Source: UMGS1889 sp900556055
GTDB lineage: Bacteria; Bacillota; Clostridia; Oscillospirales; Ruminococcaceae
Direction: 5' to 3'
Assembly (NCBI GenBank): GCA_902463265.1
Contig: CABQEV010000005.1
Span: 1-64,000 of the forward strand
DNA length: 64,000 bases
The translations under genes were made by a program, and so were the position numbers. Each line of letters begins with the position of its first letter. The first letter of the stretch is position 1. Shown here one piece after another: positions 8,519-16,434 of this stretch. A model generated the notes under the pieces. The model had not been told where the DNA came from, ran no database searches, and was given only the letters and a program-made list of their open reading frames with translations.

Positions 8519-10060
8519 TTATTCCCACTCAATAGTAGCCGGAGGCTTGGTCGTAACGTCGTACACAACTCTGTTGATGGATTTTACCTCGTTTACTATT
8601 CTGTTTGAAACAAGTGCAAGGGTCTCGTAGGGGATACGGGAGAATTCGGCGGTCATGAAGTCGGATGTCTCGACTGCTCTGAGTGCGAGAGTGTAATCGT
8701 AAGTTCTGCCATCGCCCATTACGCCAACGGAACGGTTATTGGTCAGAACTGCAAAATACTGGTTGATAGACCTGTCAAGTCCTGCATTTGCGATCTCCTC
8801 ACGGAAGATCCAGTCAGCGTCCTGGAGTATCTCAAGCTTTTCATCAGTGATCTCACCTATAATTCTGATAGCAAGTCCCGGACCCGGGAACGGCTGACGA
8901 TTAACAAGCACATCGGAAAGCTTCAGCTCACGTCCGAGTGCTCTTACTTCGTCCTTGAAGAGAAGACGGAGAGGTTCAATGATCTCTTTGAAATCAACAT
9001 AGTCGGGGAGACCGCCTACATTATGATGTGATTTGATAACAGCAGCATCGCCTGTGCCGCTTTCGATGATATCGGGATAAATAGTTCCCTGTGCAAGAAA
9101 ATCAACTTTTCCGATCTTTTTGGCTTCCGCTTCAAATACTCTGATAAATTCCTCGCCGATAGTTTTGCGCTTTGTTTCAGGGTCGGAAACTCCTCTGAGC
9201 TTGGACATAAAGCGTTCCTTGGCGTTTACTCTTACAAAGTTGATATTCCAGTCAGCAAATGCTGCTTCGACTTCGTCACCCTCGTTCTTTCTCATAAATC
9301 CGTGGTCAACGAAGATGCAGGTGAGCTGATTTCCTACAGCCTTTGAAAGCAGTGCTGCGAGAACGGAAGAATCAACGCCGCCTGAGAGTGCGAGAAGAAC
9401 TTTGCCGTTTCCGACTCTCTTTCGGATATCCTCGATAGCTGTCTGAGCATAATTGCCCATTGTCCAGTCGCCTGTGCAGCCGCAGACATTCTTTATAAAG
9501 CTGTCGATCATTTTAATTCCGTACTGAGTGTGGTTGACCTCGGGATGAAACTGAACAGCGTAAAGCTTCTTTTCCTTGTTTTCCATAGCTGCGACGGGGC
9601 AGTGCTCGGTATGTGCAACAGCTCTGAAGCCTTCGGGCAGCTCGGAAATATAGTCAGTGTGGCTCATCCATGAGATCGCCTTTTCGGGCATATCGGAAAT
9701 GCTGCCGAAAAGTGTGCAGGATCTATCATATTCTGTTTCCGTCTTGCCGTATTCGGAAGTAATGCATGTGGATACCTTTCCTCCGAGTACGTGAGCCATA
9801 AGCTGGCAGCCGTAGCAGATTCCGAGAACAGGAATGCCAAGCTCAAATATCTCCCTGCTGATCGAAGGGGAGTTTTCAAGGTATACGCTGTTTGGACCTC
9901 CTGTGAAGATGATGCCGACAGGGTTCATAGCTTTAAGCTCGCTGAGAGGGGTTTTGTAGGACTTAACCTCGCAGTATACGCCGCATTCACGGACACGGCG
10001 TGCAATAAGCTGATTGTACTGTCCGCCGAAATCGAGAACAATTATCATCTGATGAGCCAT
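8519..10060 (-). CDS. guaA: GMP synthase (glutamine-hydrolysing)
   Basis: 513 residues, the usual full length. It converts XMP, ATP and glutamine to GMP. Domain order: class I glutamine amidotransferase (1-195) with nucleophile Cys82 in G-I-C-Y-G and catalytic H-P-E (Q-F-H-P-E-V-N); ATP-pyrophosphatase domain with P-loop L-S-G-G-V-D-S-S near 226; and the C-terminal dimerization domain ending K-P-P-A-T-I-E-W-E. The 3' end (GAGTGGGAATAA) is the conserved stretch used as attachment site by guaA-specific genomic islands, and the mobile element here ends right beside it. No guanine riboswitch is visible in the 5' leader. Confidence 0.97.
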   Translation of the reverse strand: MAHQMIIVLDFGGQYNQLIARRVRECGVYCEVKSYKTPLSELKAMNPVGIIFTGGPNSVYLENSPSISREIFELGIPVLGICYGCQLMAHVLGGKVSTCITSEYGKTETEYDRSCTLFGSISDMPEKAISWMSHTDYISELPEGFRAVAHTEHCPVAAMENKEKKLYAVQFHPEVNHTQYGIKMIDSFIKNVCGCTGDWTMGNYAQTAIEDIRKRVGNGKVLLALSGGVDSSVLAALLSKAVGNQLTCIFVDHGFMRKNEGDEVEAAFADWNINFVRVNAKERFMSKLRGVSDPETKRKTIGEEFIRVFEAEAKKIGKVDFLAQGTIYPDIIESGTGDAAVIKSHHNVGGLPDYVDFKEIIEPLRLLFKDEVRALGRELKLSDVLVNRQPFPGPGLAIRIIGEITDEKLEILQDADWIFREEIANAGLDRSINQYFAVLTNNRSVGVMGDGRTYDYTLALRAVETSDFMTAEFSRIPYETLALVSNRIVNEVKSINRVVYDVTTKPPATIEWE

Positions 10061-10159
10061 TTTTTAACCTCGTTTCTGTAAATGTGTATATAACACTATT
10101 GTGCCACATTTTCATGAAAAAAGCAAGTAAAAAATTCGCTGAATTTATTGAATAAATCC

Positions 10160-10188
10160 TTGAAAAAAATATTGATATGTGATATAAT
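10160..10188 (+). promoter_or_regulatory. Promoter of the exporter pair
   Basis: TTGAAA (10160-10165), 17 nt, TATAAT (10183-10188), about 45 nt before the start codon. Confidence 0.75.
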
Positions 10189-10232
10189 AACAAAATGTGC
10201 AAATGAATTGGCTTTTTGATCGGAGGAGATTT

Positions 10233-11141
10233 ATGGATCTGAACTTTGCGGCTGCCCTTTTCCACGGAGTGCATACGGGCGGTTTTGATATATTGGATAT
10301 ACTTGTTGATGCGGGAATAGACTCGCTGAAAATGCTTCCTTTTCTTTATGCGGCATTTCTGTTTATGGAATATTTTGAGCATAAAGCGGGGGATAAGCTG
10401 GCAAATGCGCTGAAAAAGATGGGAAATTTTGGTTCGGTAGGCGGTGCGCTGCTTGGCTGCATACCTCAATGCGGATTTTCCGTTGCCGCTGCAAATTTAT
10501 ATGCAGGCGAGATGATAACTGCGGGAACGCTGCTTGCGGTATTCCTTTCAACATCCGATGAAGCTGTGCCGATAATGCTTGCACATCCCGACAAAGCGGG
10601 TGCTGTGTGGAAGCTTCTGCTCATCAAGGTGATAATTGCGGCTGCTGCGGGGTTTATTATGGATATAATCCTGAAGATCATCAGCAAAAAGCGCAGGGAA
10701 GAGCCGTTTGCCGATATATGCACAGACTGCGGATGCGGAGAGCACGGCATATTTTACAGCGCATTCAAGCATACGCTGAATATATTTATCTTTATTCTTA
10801 TCGTCAATATAGTTCTGAACGGTATAATAGGATTTGTGGGTGAAGAAACGTTTTCACATTTCCTCACGGAGATAAAAACAGTTCAGCCGTTTGTTGCGGG
10901 ACTTGTCGGAATGATACCGAACTGCGCGGCATCGGTCGTTATCACTGAGCTTTTCATGCAGGGCAGCATTACTGCGGGATCGGCAGTTGCCGGGCTTTGT
11001 ACGGGAGCGGGTGTCGGACTGGTCGTGCTGTTCAAGACAAATAAAAATCTGAAGGAAAACATAACCATACTTGCGGTCCTGTATATTGTGGGTGTCCTTT
11101 CGGGACTGCTTGTTGACCTGCTGGGGATCACTATAATATGA
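10233..11141 (+). CDS. Putative arsenic/heavy-metal efflux membrane protein (ArsP_2-like)
   Basis: 302 residues. The track frame can begin at GTG 10197, but ATG 10233 has a near-perfect SD (GGAGGA). The protein is mostly membrane helices and shows an internal duplication: G-C-I-P-Q-C-G-F-S in the first half and G-M-I-P-N-C-A-A-S in the second, each followed by an I-T-A-G-T/S helix. Between the halves a cytoplasmic loop carries C-x-x-C-x-C-x-x-H, a plausible metal or metalloid site. This matches the 10-TM putative heavy-metal exporter family called arsenic efflux protein. Its stop overlaps the next start by 4 bp (ATGA), so the two are co-translated. Substrate is inferred from family naming only. 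Confidence 0.7.
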   Translation: MDLNFAAALFHGVHTGGFDILDILVDAGIDSLKMLPFLYAAFLFMEYFEHKAGDKLANALKKMGNFGSVGGALLGCIPQCGFSVAAANLYAGEMITAGTLLAVFLSTSDEAVPIMLAHPDKAGAVWKLLLIKVIIAAAAGFIMDIILKIISKKRREEPFADICTDCGCGEHGIFYSAFKHTLNIFIFILIVNIVLNGIIGFVGEETFSHFLTEIKTVQPFVAGLVGMIPNCAASVVITELFMQGSITAGSAVAGLCTGAGVGLVVLFKTNKNLKENITILAVLYIVGVLSGLLVDLLGITII

Positions 11142-12244
11142 AATGGATTCTGAGATCATTCAAATCTGAACCTGTCTTGTGGATATCCGGTATACTTGCG
11201 GTCGTATCATGCGTGATAGCACCGCCCGGGGCAAGCCTTCTTGAAATGCTTGATATGAACATGATTGGGATACTTTTCTGCTTTATGCTTATAATTGCGG
11301 GCTTTTCGGAAAACGGACTGCTTATGCTGCTTTCCGAAAAGCTTGTTTCCAAGGTAAGAAGCGCACGCACACTTTCAGCTGCGCTTATCGTAATGACATT
11401 CTTTCTTTCAATGTTTGTAACAAACGATGTTTCGCTTATCACAATGGTACCGTTTACAATATTGACGCTTTCGCCGATGAGCCATTACATACCGTTTGTG
11501 CTGGTGCTTGAAACTGCCGCAGCGAATATAGGAAGCATGGCGATGCCTTTCGGAAATCCGCAGAACCTCTACCTTTTTTCCAACTATGACATGACAGCGG
11601 GACACTTTTTTTCGCTTGTCATTCCCGTATCGCTGCTCGGACTTTTTCTTGTTATGCTGCCTGTTTTCATGCTGGAAAATGAAGATTATGAAGGCAGGAA
11701 AAGTGAGTCTGTCAAGCTGAAAAATAAACCGTATCTTGTGCTTTATTCGGTGCTTTTTATTCTGTGTATACTGTCTGTTTTCGATATTCTTGATACGTTT
11801 GTGACATTTATGTCGGTCTGTCTGGTAATATTCATAACAGAAACAAAGCTGTTTGAAAAGGCGGATTATTCGCTGCTGCTGACATTTGCGTTTTTCTTTG
11901 TGTTTGTCGGAAATGTCCAGCGGATTGACAGCATAAGCAGCTTCATAACCGATTTCATAAACGGCAGAGAATTTCTGTCCTCACTGCTGCTTTCTCAGGT
12001 GATATCGAATGTCACGGCAGCCGTGATGCTCTCGGGATTTACCGATAACGGAGATGCGCTGATACTTGGCACGAACATAGGCGGACTCGGTACTATCATA
12101 GCATCGCTCGCAAGCCTTATCTCATACAAATTCTATGTCAGAACGGAAAATGCAAAGCCGCTTCCCTATCTTCTGAAATTCTCGGCAGTAAACTTTGCAC
12201 TGCTTATTATTCTCGGATTTTTTGCGGATGCGGTGCTGATATAA
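11138..12244 (+). CDS. SLC13/ArsB-like anion transporter
   Basis: 368 residues with about 10-11 hydrophobic helices. Family signs of the ArsB/NhaD/CitMHS (ion transporter) superfamily: T-N-D-V-S-L-I at about 88-94 in the first half, G-N-P-Q-N-L at about 133-138, and T-N-I-G-G-L-G-T-I near 310 in the second. Members move arsenite, citrate, sulfate or sodium. Translational coupling to the preceding putative metal/arsenic exporter suggests a joint role in oxyanion or metal resistance; no arsR or arsC is nearby to confirm it. Confidence 0.75.
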   Translation: MKWILRSFKSEPVLWISGILAVVSCVIAPPGASLLEMLDMNMIGILFCFMLIIAGFSENGLLMLLSEKLVSKVRSARTLSAALIVMTFFLSMFVTNDVSLITMVPFTILTLSPMSHYIPFVLVLETAAANIGSMAMPFGNPQNLYLFSNYDMTAGHFFSLVIPVSLLGLFLVMLPVFMLENEDYEGRKSESVKLKNKPYLVLYSVLFILCILSVFDILDTFVTFMSVCLVIFITETKLFEKADYSLLLTFAFFFVFVGNVQRIDSISSFITDFINGREFLSSLLLSQVISNVTAAVMLSGFTDNGDALILGTNIGGLGTIIASLASLISYKFYVRTENAKPLPYLLKFSAVNFALLIILGFFADAVLI

Positions 12245-12253
12245 AATATACTG

Positions 12254-12297
12254 TCTCCATGAAGATCTCTCTCAAGGCACTTCGTGGAGATTTTTTT
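12254..12297 (+). terminator. Terminator of the exporter operon
   Basis: A strong stem (12254-12264 with 12280-12290, one G-U) followed by seven Ts. Confidence 0.85.
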
Positions 12298-12328
12298 ATC
12301 GGAAGATGCAAAAATATCAAAAAAATGA

Positions 12329-12357
12329 TAGACAAATCGGAAGATATGTGGTATAAT
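12329..12357 (+). promoter_or_regulatory. Promoter of the Lrp-aminotransferase-ispE operon
   Basis: TAGACA (12329-12334), 17 nt, TATAAT (12352-12357). Confidence 0.7.
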
Positions 12358-12422
12358 AAAATCAAGTTTTTTTCTGAAACTTAAATTCAAGACAGCAAAA
12401 ACTGTCGGAAAGGCTGATTTTT

Positions 12423-12902
12423 ATGGATTCTTTACTCAAGCTTTTAAAACAGAACGCCCGTCTTTCCAATGCGGAGCTTGCCACAATGCTCGGTACGACC
12501 GAAGCCGATGTCGCCGCCCGTATAGCCGATTACGAGAAAAAAGGCGTTATCAAGGGTTACAGCGTTATAGTTAACGAGGAGCTTGCCGATAAAGACGCCG
12601 TTACAGCATATATTGAACTCAAGGTTACTCCGAAAGCAGATTACGGCTTCGATGAGCTTGCAAAAACAGTTGCGCTCTATGACGAGGTTGAGGCTGTTTC
12701 GCTTATGTCGGGTGCATACGATCTCGGCGTTACGATAAGCGGAACAAATTATAAGGAAATTGCTATGTTTGTAGCTCAGAGGCTCTCGACGATCGACGGT
12801 GTTCTGTCAACCGCTACTCATTTCATACTCAAGAGATATAAGGAAAAGGGCATTATGATCGATGACGAGGCTTCCGATGAAAGGGGCTTTGTTTCTCCAT
12901 GA
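12423..12902 (+). CDS. Lrp/AsnC-family transcriptional regulator
   Basis: 159 residues. An N-terminal AsnC-type helix-turn-helix (L-L-K-Q-N-A-R-L-S-N-A-E-L at 6-18) is followed by the alpha-beta RAM sensor domain (about 65-150) that binds amino acids and forms octamers. It overlaps the aminotransferase by 4 bp, a common pairing in Firmicutes in which the regulator responds to an amino acid handled by the enzyme. Probably autoregulated through the promoter upstream. Confidence 0.92.
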   Translation: MDSLLKLLKQNARLSNAELATMLGTTEADVAARIADYEKKGVIKGYSVIVNEELADKDAVTAYIELKVTPKADYGFDELAKTVALYDEVEAVSLMSGAYDLGVTISGTNYKEIAMFVAQRLSTIDGVLSTATHFILKRYKEKGIMIDDEASDERGFVSP

Positions 12903-14074
12903 TGGATTATGATAAACTTATCTCAAAAAGATGCGCTCCTATTAAACCCTCGGGAATAAGAAAGTTTTTCGATATCGCAGGGCAGATCGAGGACGTTATT
13001 TCACTGGGCGTAGGTGAGCCTGATTTCCAGACTCCGTGGTCTGTAAGAAAGACAGCTATCACCGCTCTTGAAAAGGGAAAAACTATTTATACGGCTAACT
13101 CGGGACTGATCGAGCTGAGAAAGGAGATATCAAAGTATCTCGAAAAGACTCAGCGTGTGAAGTATGATCCCGTTCATGAGATCATCGTTACTGTCGGCGG
13201 TTCTGAGGCTATCGACCTCGGTATCCGCGCTATGGTAGATCCCGGCGACGAAGTGCTTGTAGTTGAGCCGAGCTTCGTGTGCTATGCGCCTATCGTTGAG
13301 CTGACAGGCGGCGTTGCCGTTCCGATCGAAACTAAGGCTGAGGATAATTTCAAGCTTACAGCCGAGGCGCTCAAAGCCAAGATCACAGACAAGACAAAGC
13401 TGCTGATACTGCCGTTCCCGAACAATCCTACCGGTGCGGTAATGACAAGATCAGATCTTGAAAAGATCGCTGAGGTACTCAGAGATACAAATATCGTTGT
13501 TCTTTCCGATGAGATATACAGCGAGCTTACATACACTGGTGAACCGCACTGTTCTATCGTTTCATTTGAGGGAATGCAGGAAAGAACACTTCTCGTAAAC
13601 GGATTCTCAAAAGCATATGCAATGACAGGCTGGAGAATGGGTTATGTTGCAGGTCCTGAGCCGCTTATAACTCAGATGCTGAAGATACATCAGTACGCAA
13701 TCATGTGTTCGCCGACTGTTTCTCAGTATGCGGCTATCGAAGCGCTTCAGTCCTGCGACAACGAAGTGAAGAAGATGGTAAGCGAGTACAATATCCGCCG
13801 CAGATGGCTTGTAAATGCTCTTAATGAGATAGGTCTTGAATGTTTTGAGCCTGAGGGCGCATTCTATGTGTTCCCGAGCATCAAATCTACGGGACTTTCA
13901 AGCGAAGAATTCTGCGAAAGACTGCTTTATGAGCATAAGGTCGCTGTTGTTCCCGGCAATGCTTTCGGCGACTGCGGCGAGGGATACATCAGAATATCAT
14001 ATGCTTACAGCTTGAAGCATCTTATGGAAGCAGTTTCGAGGATCAAGGAGTTTCTTGATGATCTTAAAAAGTGA
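12899..14074 (+). CDS. PLP-dependent class I/II aminotransferase
   Basis: 391 residues, full length for the fold-type I aspartate/aromatic aminotransferase family. Seen: the S-L-G-V-G-E-P-D-F motif at about 35-43, the P-N-N-P-T-G motif near 174, D-E-I-Y for the pyridine-ring Asp near 204, and the Schiff-base lysine in N-G-F-S-K-A near 238. R-I-S-Y near the C-terminus supplies the substrate-carboxylate Arg. The specific amino acid cannot be read from sequence. Coupled to the upstream Lrp regulator and overlapping ispE. Confidence 0.9.
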   Translation: MMDYDKLISKRCAPIKPSGIRKFFDIAGQIEDVISLGVGEPDFQTPWSVRKTAITALEKGKTIYTANSGLIELRKEISKYLEKTQRVKYDPVHEIIVTVGGSEAIDLGIRAMVDPGDEVLVVEPSFVCYAPIVELTGGVAVPIETKAEDNFKLTAEALKAKITDKTKLLILPFPNNPTGAVMTRSDLEKIAEVLRDTNIVVLSDEIYSELTYTGEPHCSIVSFEGMQERTLLVNGFSKAYAMTGWRMGYVAGPEPLITQMLKIHQYAIMCSPTVSQYAAIEALQSCDNEVKKMVSEYNIRRRWLVNALNEIGLECFEPEGAFYVFPSIKSTGLSSEEFCERLLYEHKVAVVPGNAFGDCGEGYIRISYAYSLKHLMEAVSRIKEFLDDLKK

Positions 14075-14921
14075 TATTGATATTTCGGCATATGCCAAGA
14101 TAAATCTTTATCTCGATATTACAGGCAGACGAAGCGACGGATATCATCTGCTTGAAACAATAATGCAGACTGTTTCGCTCTGCGATGAAATTTCAATTTC
14201 CCTGCCCAAAAGCGGGGAAATTGTTCTATATGCGGATAATGATTTTTCGGACGATGTGCCGACAGATAACAGAAATATAGCATACAAAGCGGCGAAGGTG
14301 TTTTATGATACAGTTCCCGAACTGTTTTCGGGAGCGGAAATACATCTCAGAAAGCATATCCCGTCACAGGCGGGACTCGGCGGCGGAAGTGCTGATGCAG
14401 CCGCAGTTCTGCGTGGACTGTACAAGCTTCACAATAAGCCGTTTGATATAAAAAAGCTCTTCGATGCGGCACTTTCTCTCGGTGCGGACGTTCCTTTCTG
14501 TCTTGCGGGAGGTGCGGCTGTCTGCCATGGAGTAGGCGAGGTCATTACGCCGATCACACCTATGCCGCAGGATATTTCCATAGTCATCGCAAAAGGTGGC
14601 GAGGGAATATCAACGGGAAAAGCATTTTCGGAGATAGACCGTCTCGGATTTGCCGAGGAACAGACGGAACATCTTCTTGAAATGTACGATAATCAGGACT
14701 ATAAAAAGCTTTGCTTCAATCGTTTCGAGCAGGTTACAAATATCGGGGAGATAAAAGATATTCGTGAAAAAATGCTTGGATACGGTGCGGAGGCGGCTTG
14801 CCTGAGCGGTTCGGGTTCGGCGGTATTCGGATTGTTTCGTGATAAGGACAGGGCAGGAAATTGTGCGGAAGAACTGAGAAAAAGCGGCTTTTTTTCAGAA
14901 GTATGCAAGGCTGTGAAATGA
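14058..14921 (+). CDS. ispE: 4-diphosphocytidyl-2-C-methyl-D-erythritol kinase
   Basis: 287 residues. It phosphorylates CDP-ME in the MEP isoprenoid pathway. Seen: A-K-I-N-L-Y-L at about 13-19, a GHMP kinase ATP loop P-S-Q-A-G-L-G-G-G-S-A-D-A-A, and the C-terminal L-S-G-S-G-S-A-V-F-G glycine motif. The start is ATG 14058 with AAGGAG seven bases ahead; an in-frame TTG precedes it. It overlaps the aminotransferase end by 17 bp, so it belongs to that operon, which is unusual company for ispE. Confidence 0.95.
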   Translation: MILKSDIDISAYAKINLYLDITGRRSDGYHLLETIMQTVSLCDEISISLPKSGEIVLYADNDFSDDVPTDNRNIAYKAAKVFYDTVPELFSGAEIHLRKHIPSQAGLGGGSADAAAVLRGLYKLHNKPFDIKKLFDAALSLGADVPFCLAGGAAVCHGVGEVITPITPMPQDISIVIAKGGEGISTGKAFSEIDRLGFAEEQTEHLLEMYDNQDYKKLCFNRFEQVTNIGEIKDIREKMLGYGAEAACLSGSGSAVFGLFRDKDRAGNCAEELRKSGFFSEVCKAVK

Positions 14922-14933
14922 GGGTGTGAGATA

Positions 14934-15725
14934 ATGGATATCAGCATAAAAAATATAGACGGCGGAAGCGGATTTGACTTTGGAAAAACATCTGCCGATT
15001 ATGCGAAATACAGGGATATCTATCCCGAGGGATTCTATCGGCATTTCCTTGAAAACGGTGTCGGCATCAGGGGACAGAAGGTGCTTGACATAGGCACGGG
15101 AAGCGGTGTTATCCCGAGAAATATGTACCGTTTCGGTGCTGATTTTACCGGCACGGACATTTCCGAAAATCAGATCGCTGAGGCAAAAAGGCTGGCTGCA
15201 CAACAGGGAATGGACATTGCATTTACTGCGTGTCCTGCGGAAAAAATGCCGTTCCCCGAAAGCTCTTTTGACGCTGTAACGGCGTGTCAGTGCTTCTTTT
15301 ATTTCGATCATGATCTGCTTGCGCCGAGACTTCATTCTCTGCTGAAAAAAGACGGTATTCTTGCGGTTGCATACATGGGCTGGCTTTCGGGCGATGACAG
15401 CACTGCAAAGGCAAGTGAGCAGCTTGTGCTGAAATATAATCCCAAATGGACGGGATACGGCGAAGTGCGCCACGAAAATCATATACCCGAAATATACGGC
15501 AGATATTTTGAAACGGTAAAAAGCGAGATGTTTGACCTTGATGTTCCCTTTACCCGTGAGGGCTGGAACGGCAGGATTAAATCGTGCAGGGGCATAGGCG
15601 CATCGCTGACGGAAAGCGAGGTCAGCGCATTTTCAGATGAACACATGAAGCTGCTTTCGGAGATCGTACCGCAAAAATTCACGGTAAAGCATTTTGCTGC
15701 GTTTACTTTTCTGAGGGCAGTATAA
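14934..15725 (+). CDS. Class I SAM-dependent methyltransferase
   Basis: 263 residues. SAM-binding motif I V-L-D-I-G-T-G-S-G at about 44-52, an acidic end of strand 2 (T-G-T-D-I-S), and motif post-I/IV P-F-P-E-S-S-F-D-A-V at about 105-114 fit the Methyltransf_11/25 family (UbiE/small-molecule type). The substrate is unknown. Only 12 bp after ispE, so probably the last gene of that operon. Confidence 0.88.
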   Translation: MDISIKNIDGGSGFDFGKTSADYAKYRDIYPEGFYRHFLENGVGIRGQKVLDIGTGSGVIPRNMYRFGADFTGTDISENQIAEAKRLAAQQGMDIAFTACPAEKMPFPESSFDAVTACQCFFYFDHDLLAPRLHSLLKKDGILAVAYMGWLSGDDSTAKASEQLVLKYNPKWTGYGEVRHENHIPEIYGRYFETVKSEMFDLDVPFTREGWNGRIKSCRGIGASLTESEVSAFSDEHMKLLSEIVPQKFTVKHFAAFTFLRAV

Positions 15726-15762
15726 TAATAAAAACCCATAATTCAAATGTTTTTATTATAAA
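15722..15762 (+). terminator. Weak A-T rich terminator-like inverted repeat
   Basis: Arms of about 12 bp (15724-15735 with 15749-15760) lie right after the methyltransferase stop. All-AT pairing makes it weak. Confidence 0.4.
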
Positions 15763-15779
15763 TCGATTTATCAAATGAC

Positions 15780-15807
15780 TTGAAAAATCACGGAAATATG
15801 GTATAAT
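15780..15807 (+). promoter_or_regulatory. Promoter of cdd
   Basis: TTGAAA (15780-15785), 16 nt, TATAAT (15802-15807). Confidence 0.7.
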
Positions 15808-15835
15808 GTAAGAAAAAGAGCGGGAGGCTGATAAA

Positions 15836-16219
15836 ATGACAGATACAGAGCTTGTTAAGGCGGCGCAGGGAATGCTGAAATATGCGTATGCGCCATACTC
15901 AAAATTTCTGGTCGGAGCCGCTCTCCTTGCAAGGGACGGCAGAGTTTTCACCGGCTGCAATATCGAAAATGCATCTTACGGGGCGACGAACTGCGCTGAG
16001 AGAACGGCGGTTTTCAAGGCTGTTTCCGAGGGCTGCCGTGAATTTCTGGCGATCGCTATCGTCAGCAGCTCGGGAAAATACACCTATCCGTGCGGGATAT
16101 GCAGGCAGGTGCTTTCCGAATTTGCACCGGGTATCACGGTTATACTTTATGACGAAGAAAAGGGCATACTGACGGCGGAGCTTGAAGAGCTTTTCCCCGA
16201 CAGCACTATCCCGATGTGA
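15836..16219 (+). CDS. cdd: Cytidine deaminase
   Basis: 127 residues, the size of the homotetrameric type. It deaminates cytidine and deoxycytidine to uridine in pyrimidine salvage. Seen: A-P-Y-S-K-F near 20-25, substrate-binding G-C-N-I-E-N-A, zinc/catalytic C-A-E-R near 54-57 and the second zinc motif P-C-G-I-C near 85-89. GGGAGG SD ahead of the ATG. A monocistronic unit between its own promoter and terminator. Confidence 0.96.
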   Translation: MTDTELVKAAQGMLKYAYAPYSKFLVGAALLARDGRVFTGCNIENASYGATNCAERTAVFKAVSEGCREFLAIAIVSSSGKYTYPCGICRQVLSEFAPGITVILYDEEKGILTAELEELFPDSTIPM

Positions 16220-16226
16220 TTTTTCA

Positions 16227-16253
16227 GGCGGATCAGACGATCCGCCTTTTTTT
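16227..16253 (+). terminator. Terminator of cdd
   Basis: Perfect 8-bp GC-rich stem (16227-16234 with 16239-16246) followed by seven Ts. Confidence 0.9.
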
Positions 16254-16395
16254 GTGTGCTGAACAAGGATTTCAAAAATGTAAATAGGCAAAGCACACAA
16301 ATTATCATTTGACTTTATGTTTAAATATACAGTTGAATTCCGTCAGGTTATGTGTTATGATTAATACATGATGTTGCTTTTTAGGCCTTTTTATA

Positions 16396-16411
16396 CCACA
16401 ATATATAGTGA
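16396..16411 (+). promoter_or_regulatory. NrdR box upstream of nrdD
   Basis: CCACAATATATAGTGA matches 14 of 16 positions of the NrdR consensus acaCwAtATaTwGtgt. It lies 24 bp before the nrdD start and overlaps the likely promoter. NrdR boxes usually come in pairs about 31 bp apart; I see no good second copy at that distance. Confidence 0.75.
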
Positions 16412-16434
16412 CTTGACTGAAAGGATTTGATCTG

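Noticed and set aside
8519..10200. Guanine riboswitch ahead of guaA
   Set aside because: The leader is only about 30-50 nt and contains none of the purine-riboswitch core.
10466..10772. Minus-strand frames inside the exporter gene
   Set aside because: They are opposite-strand shadows of a clear membrane protein gene, without SD or motif.
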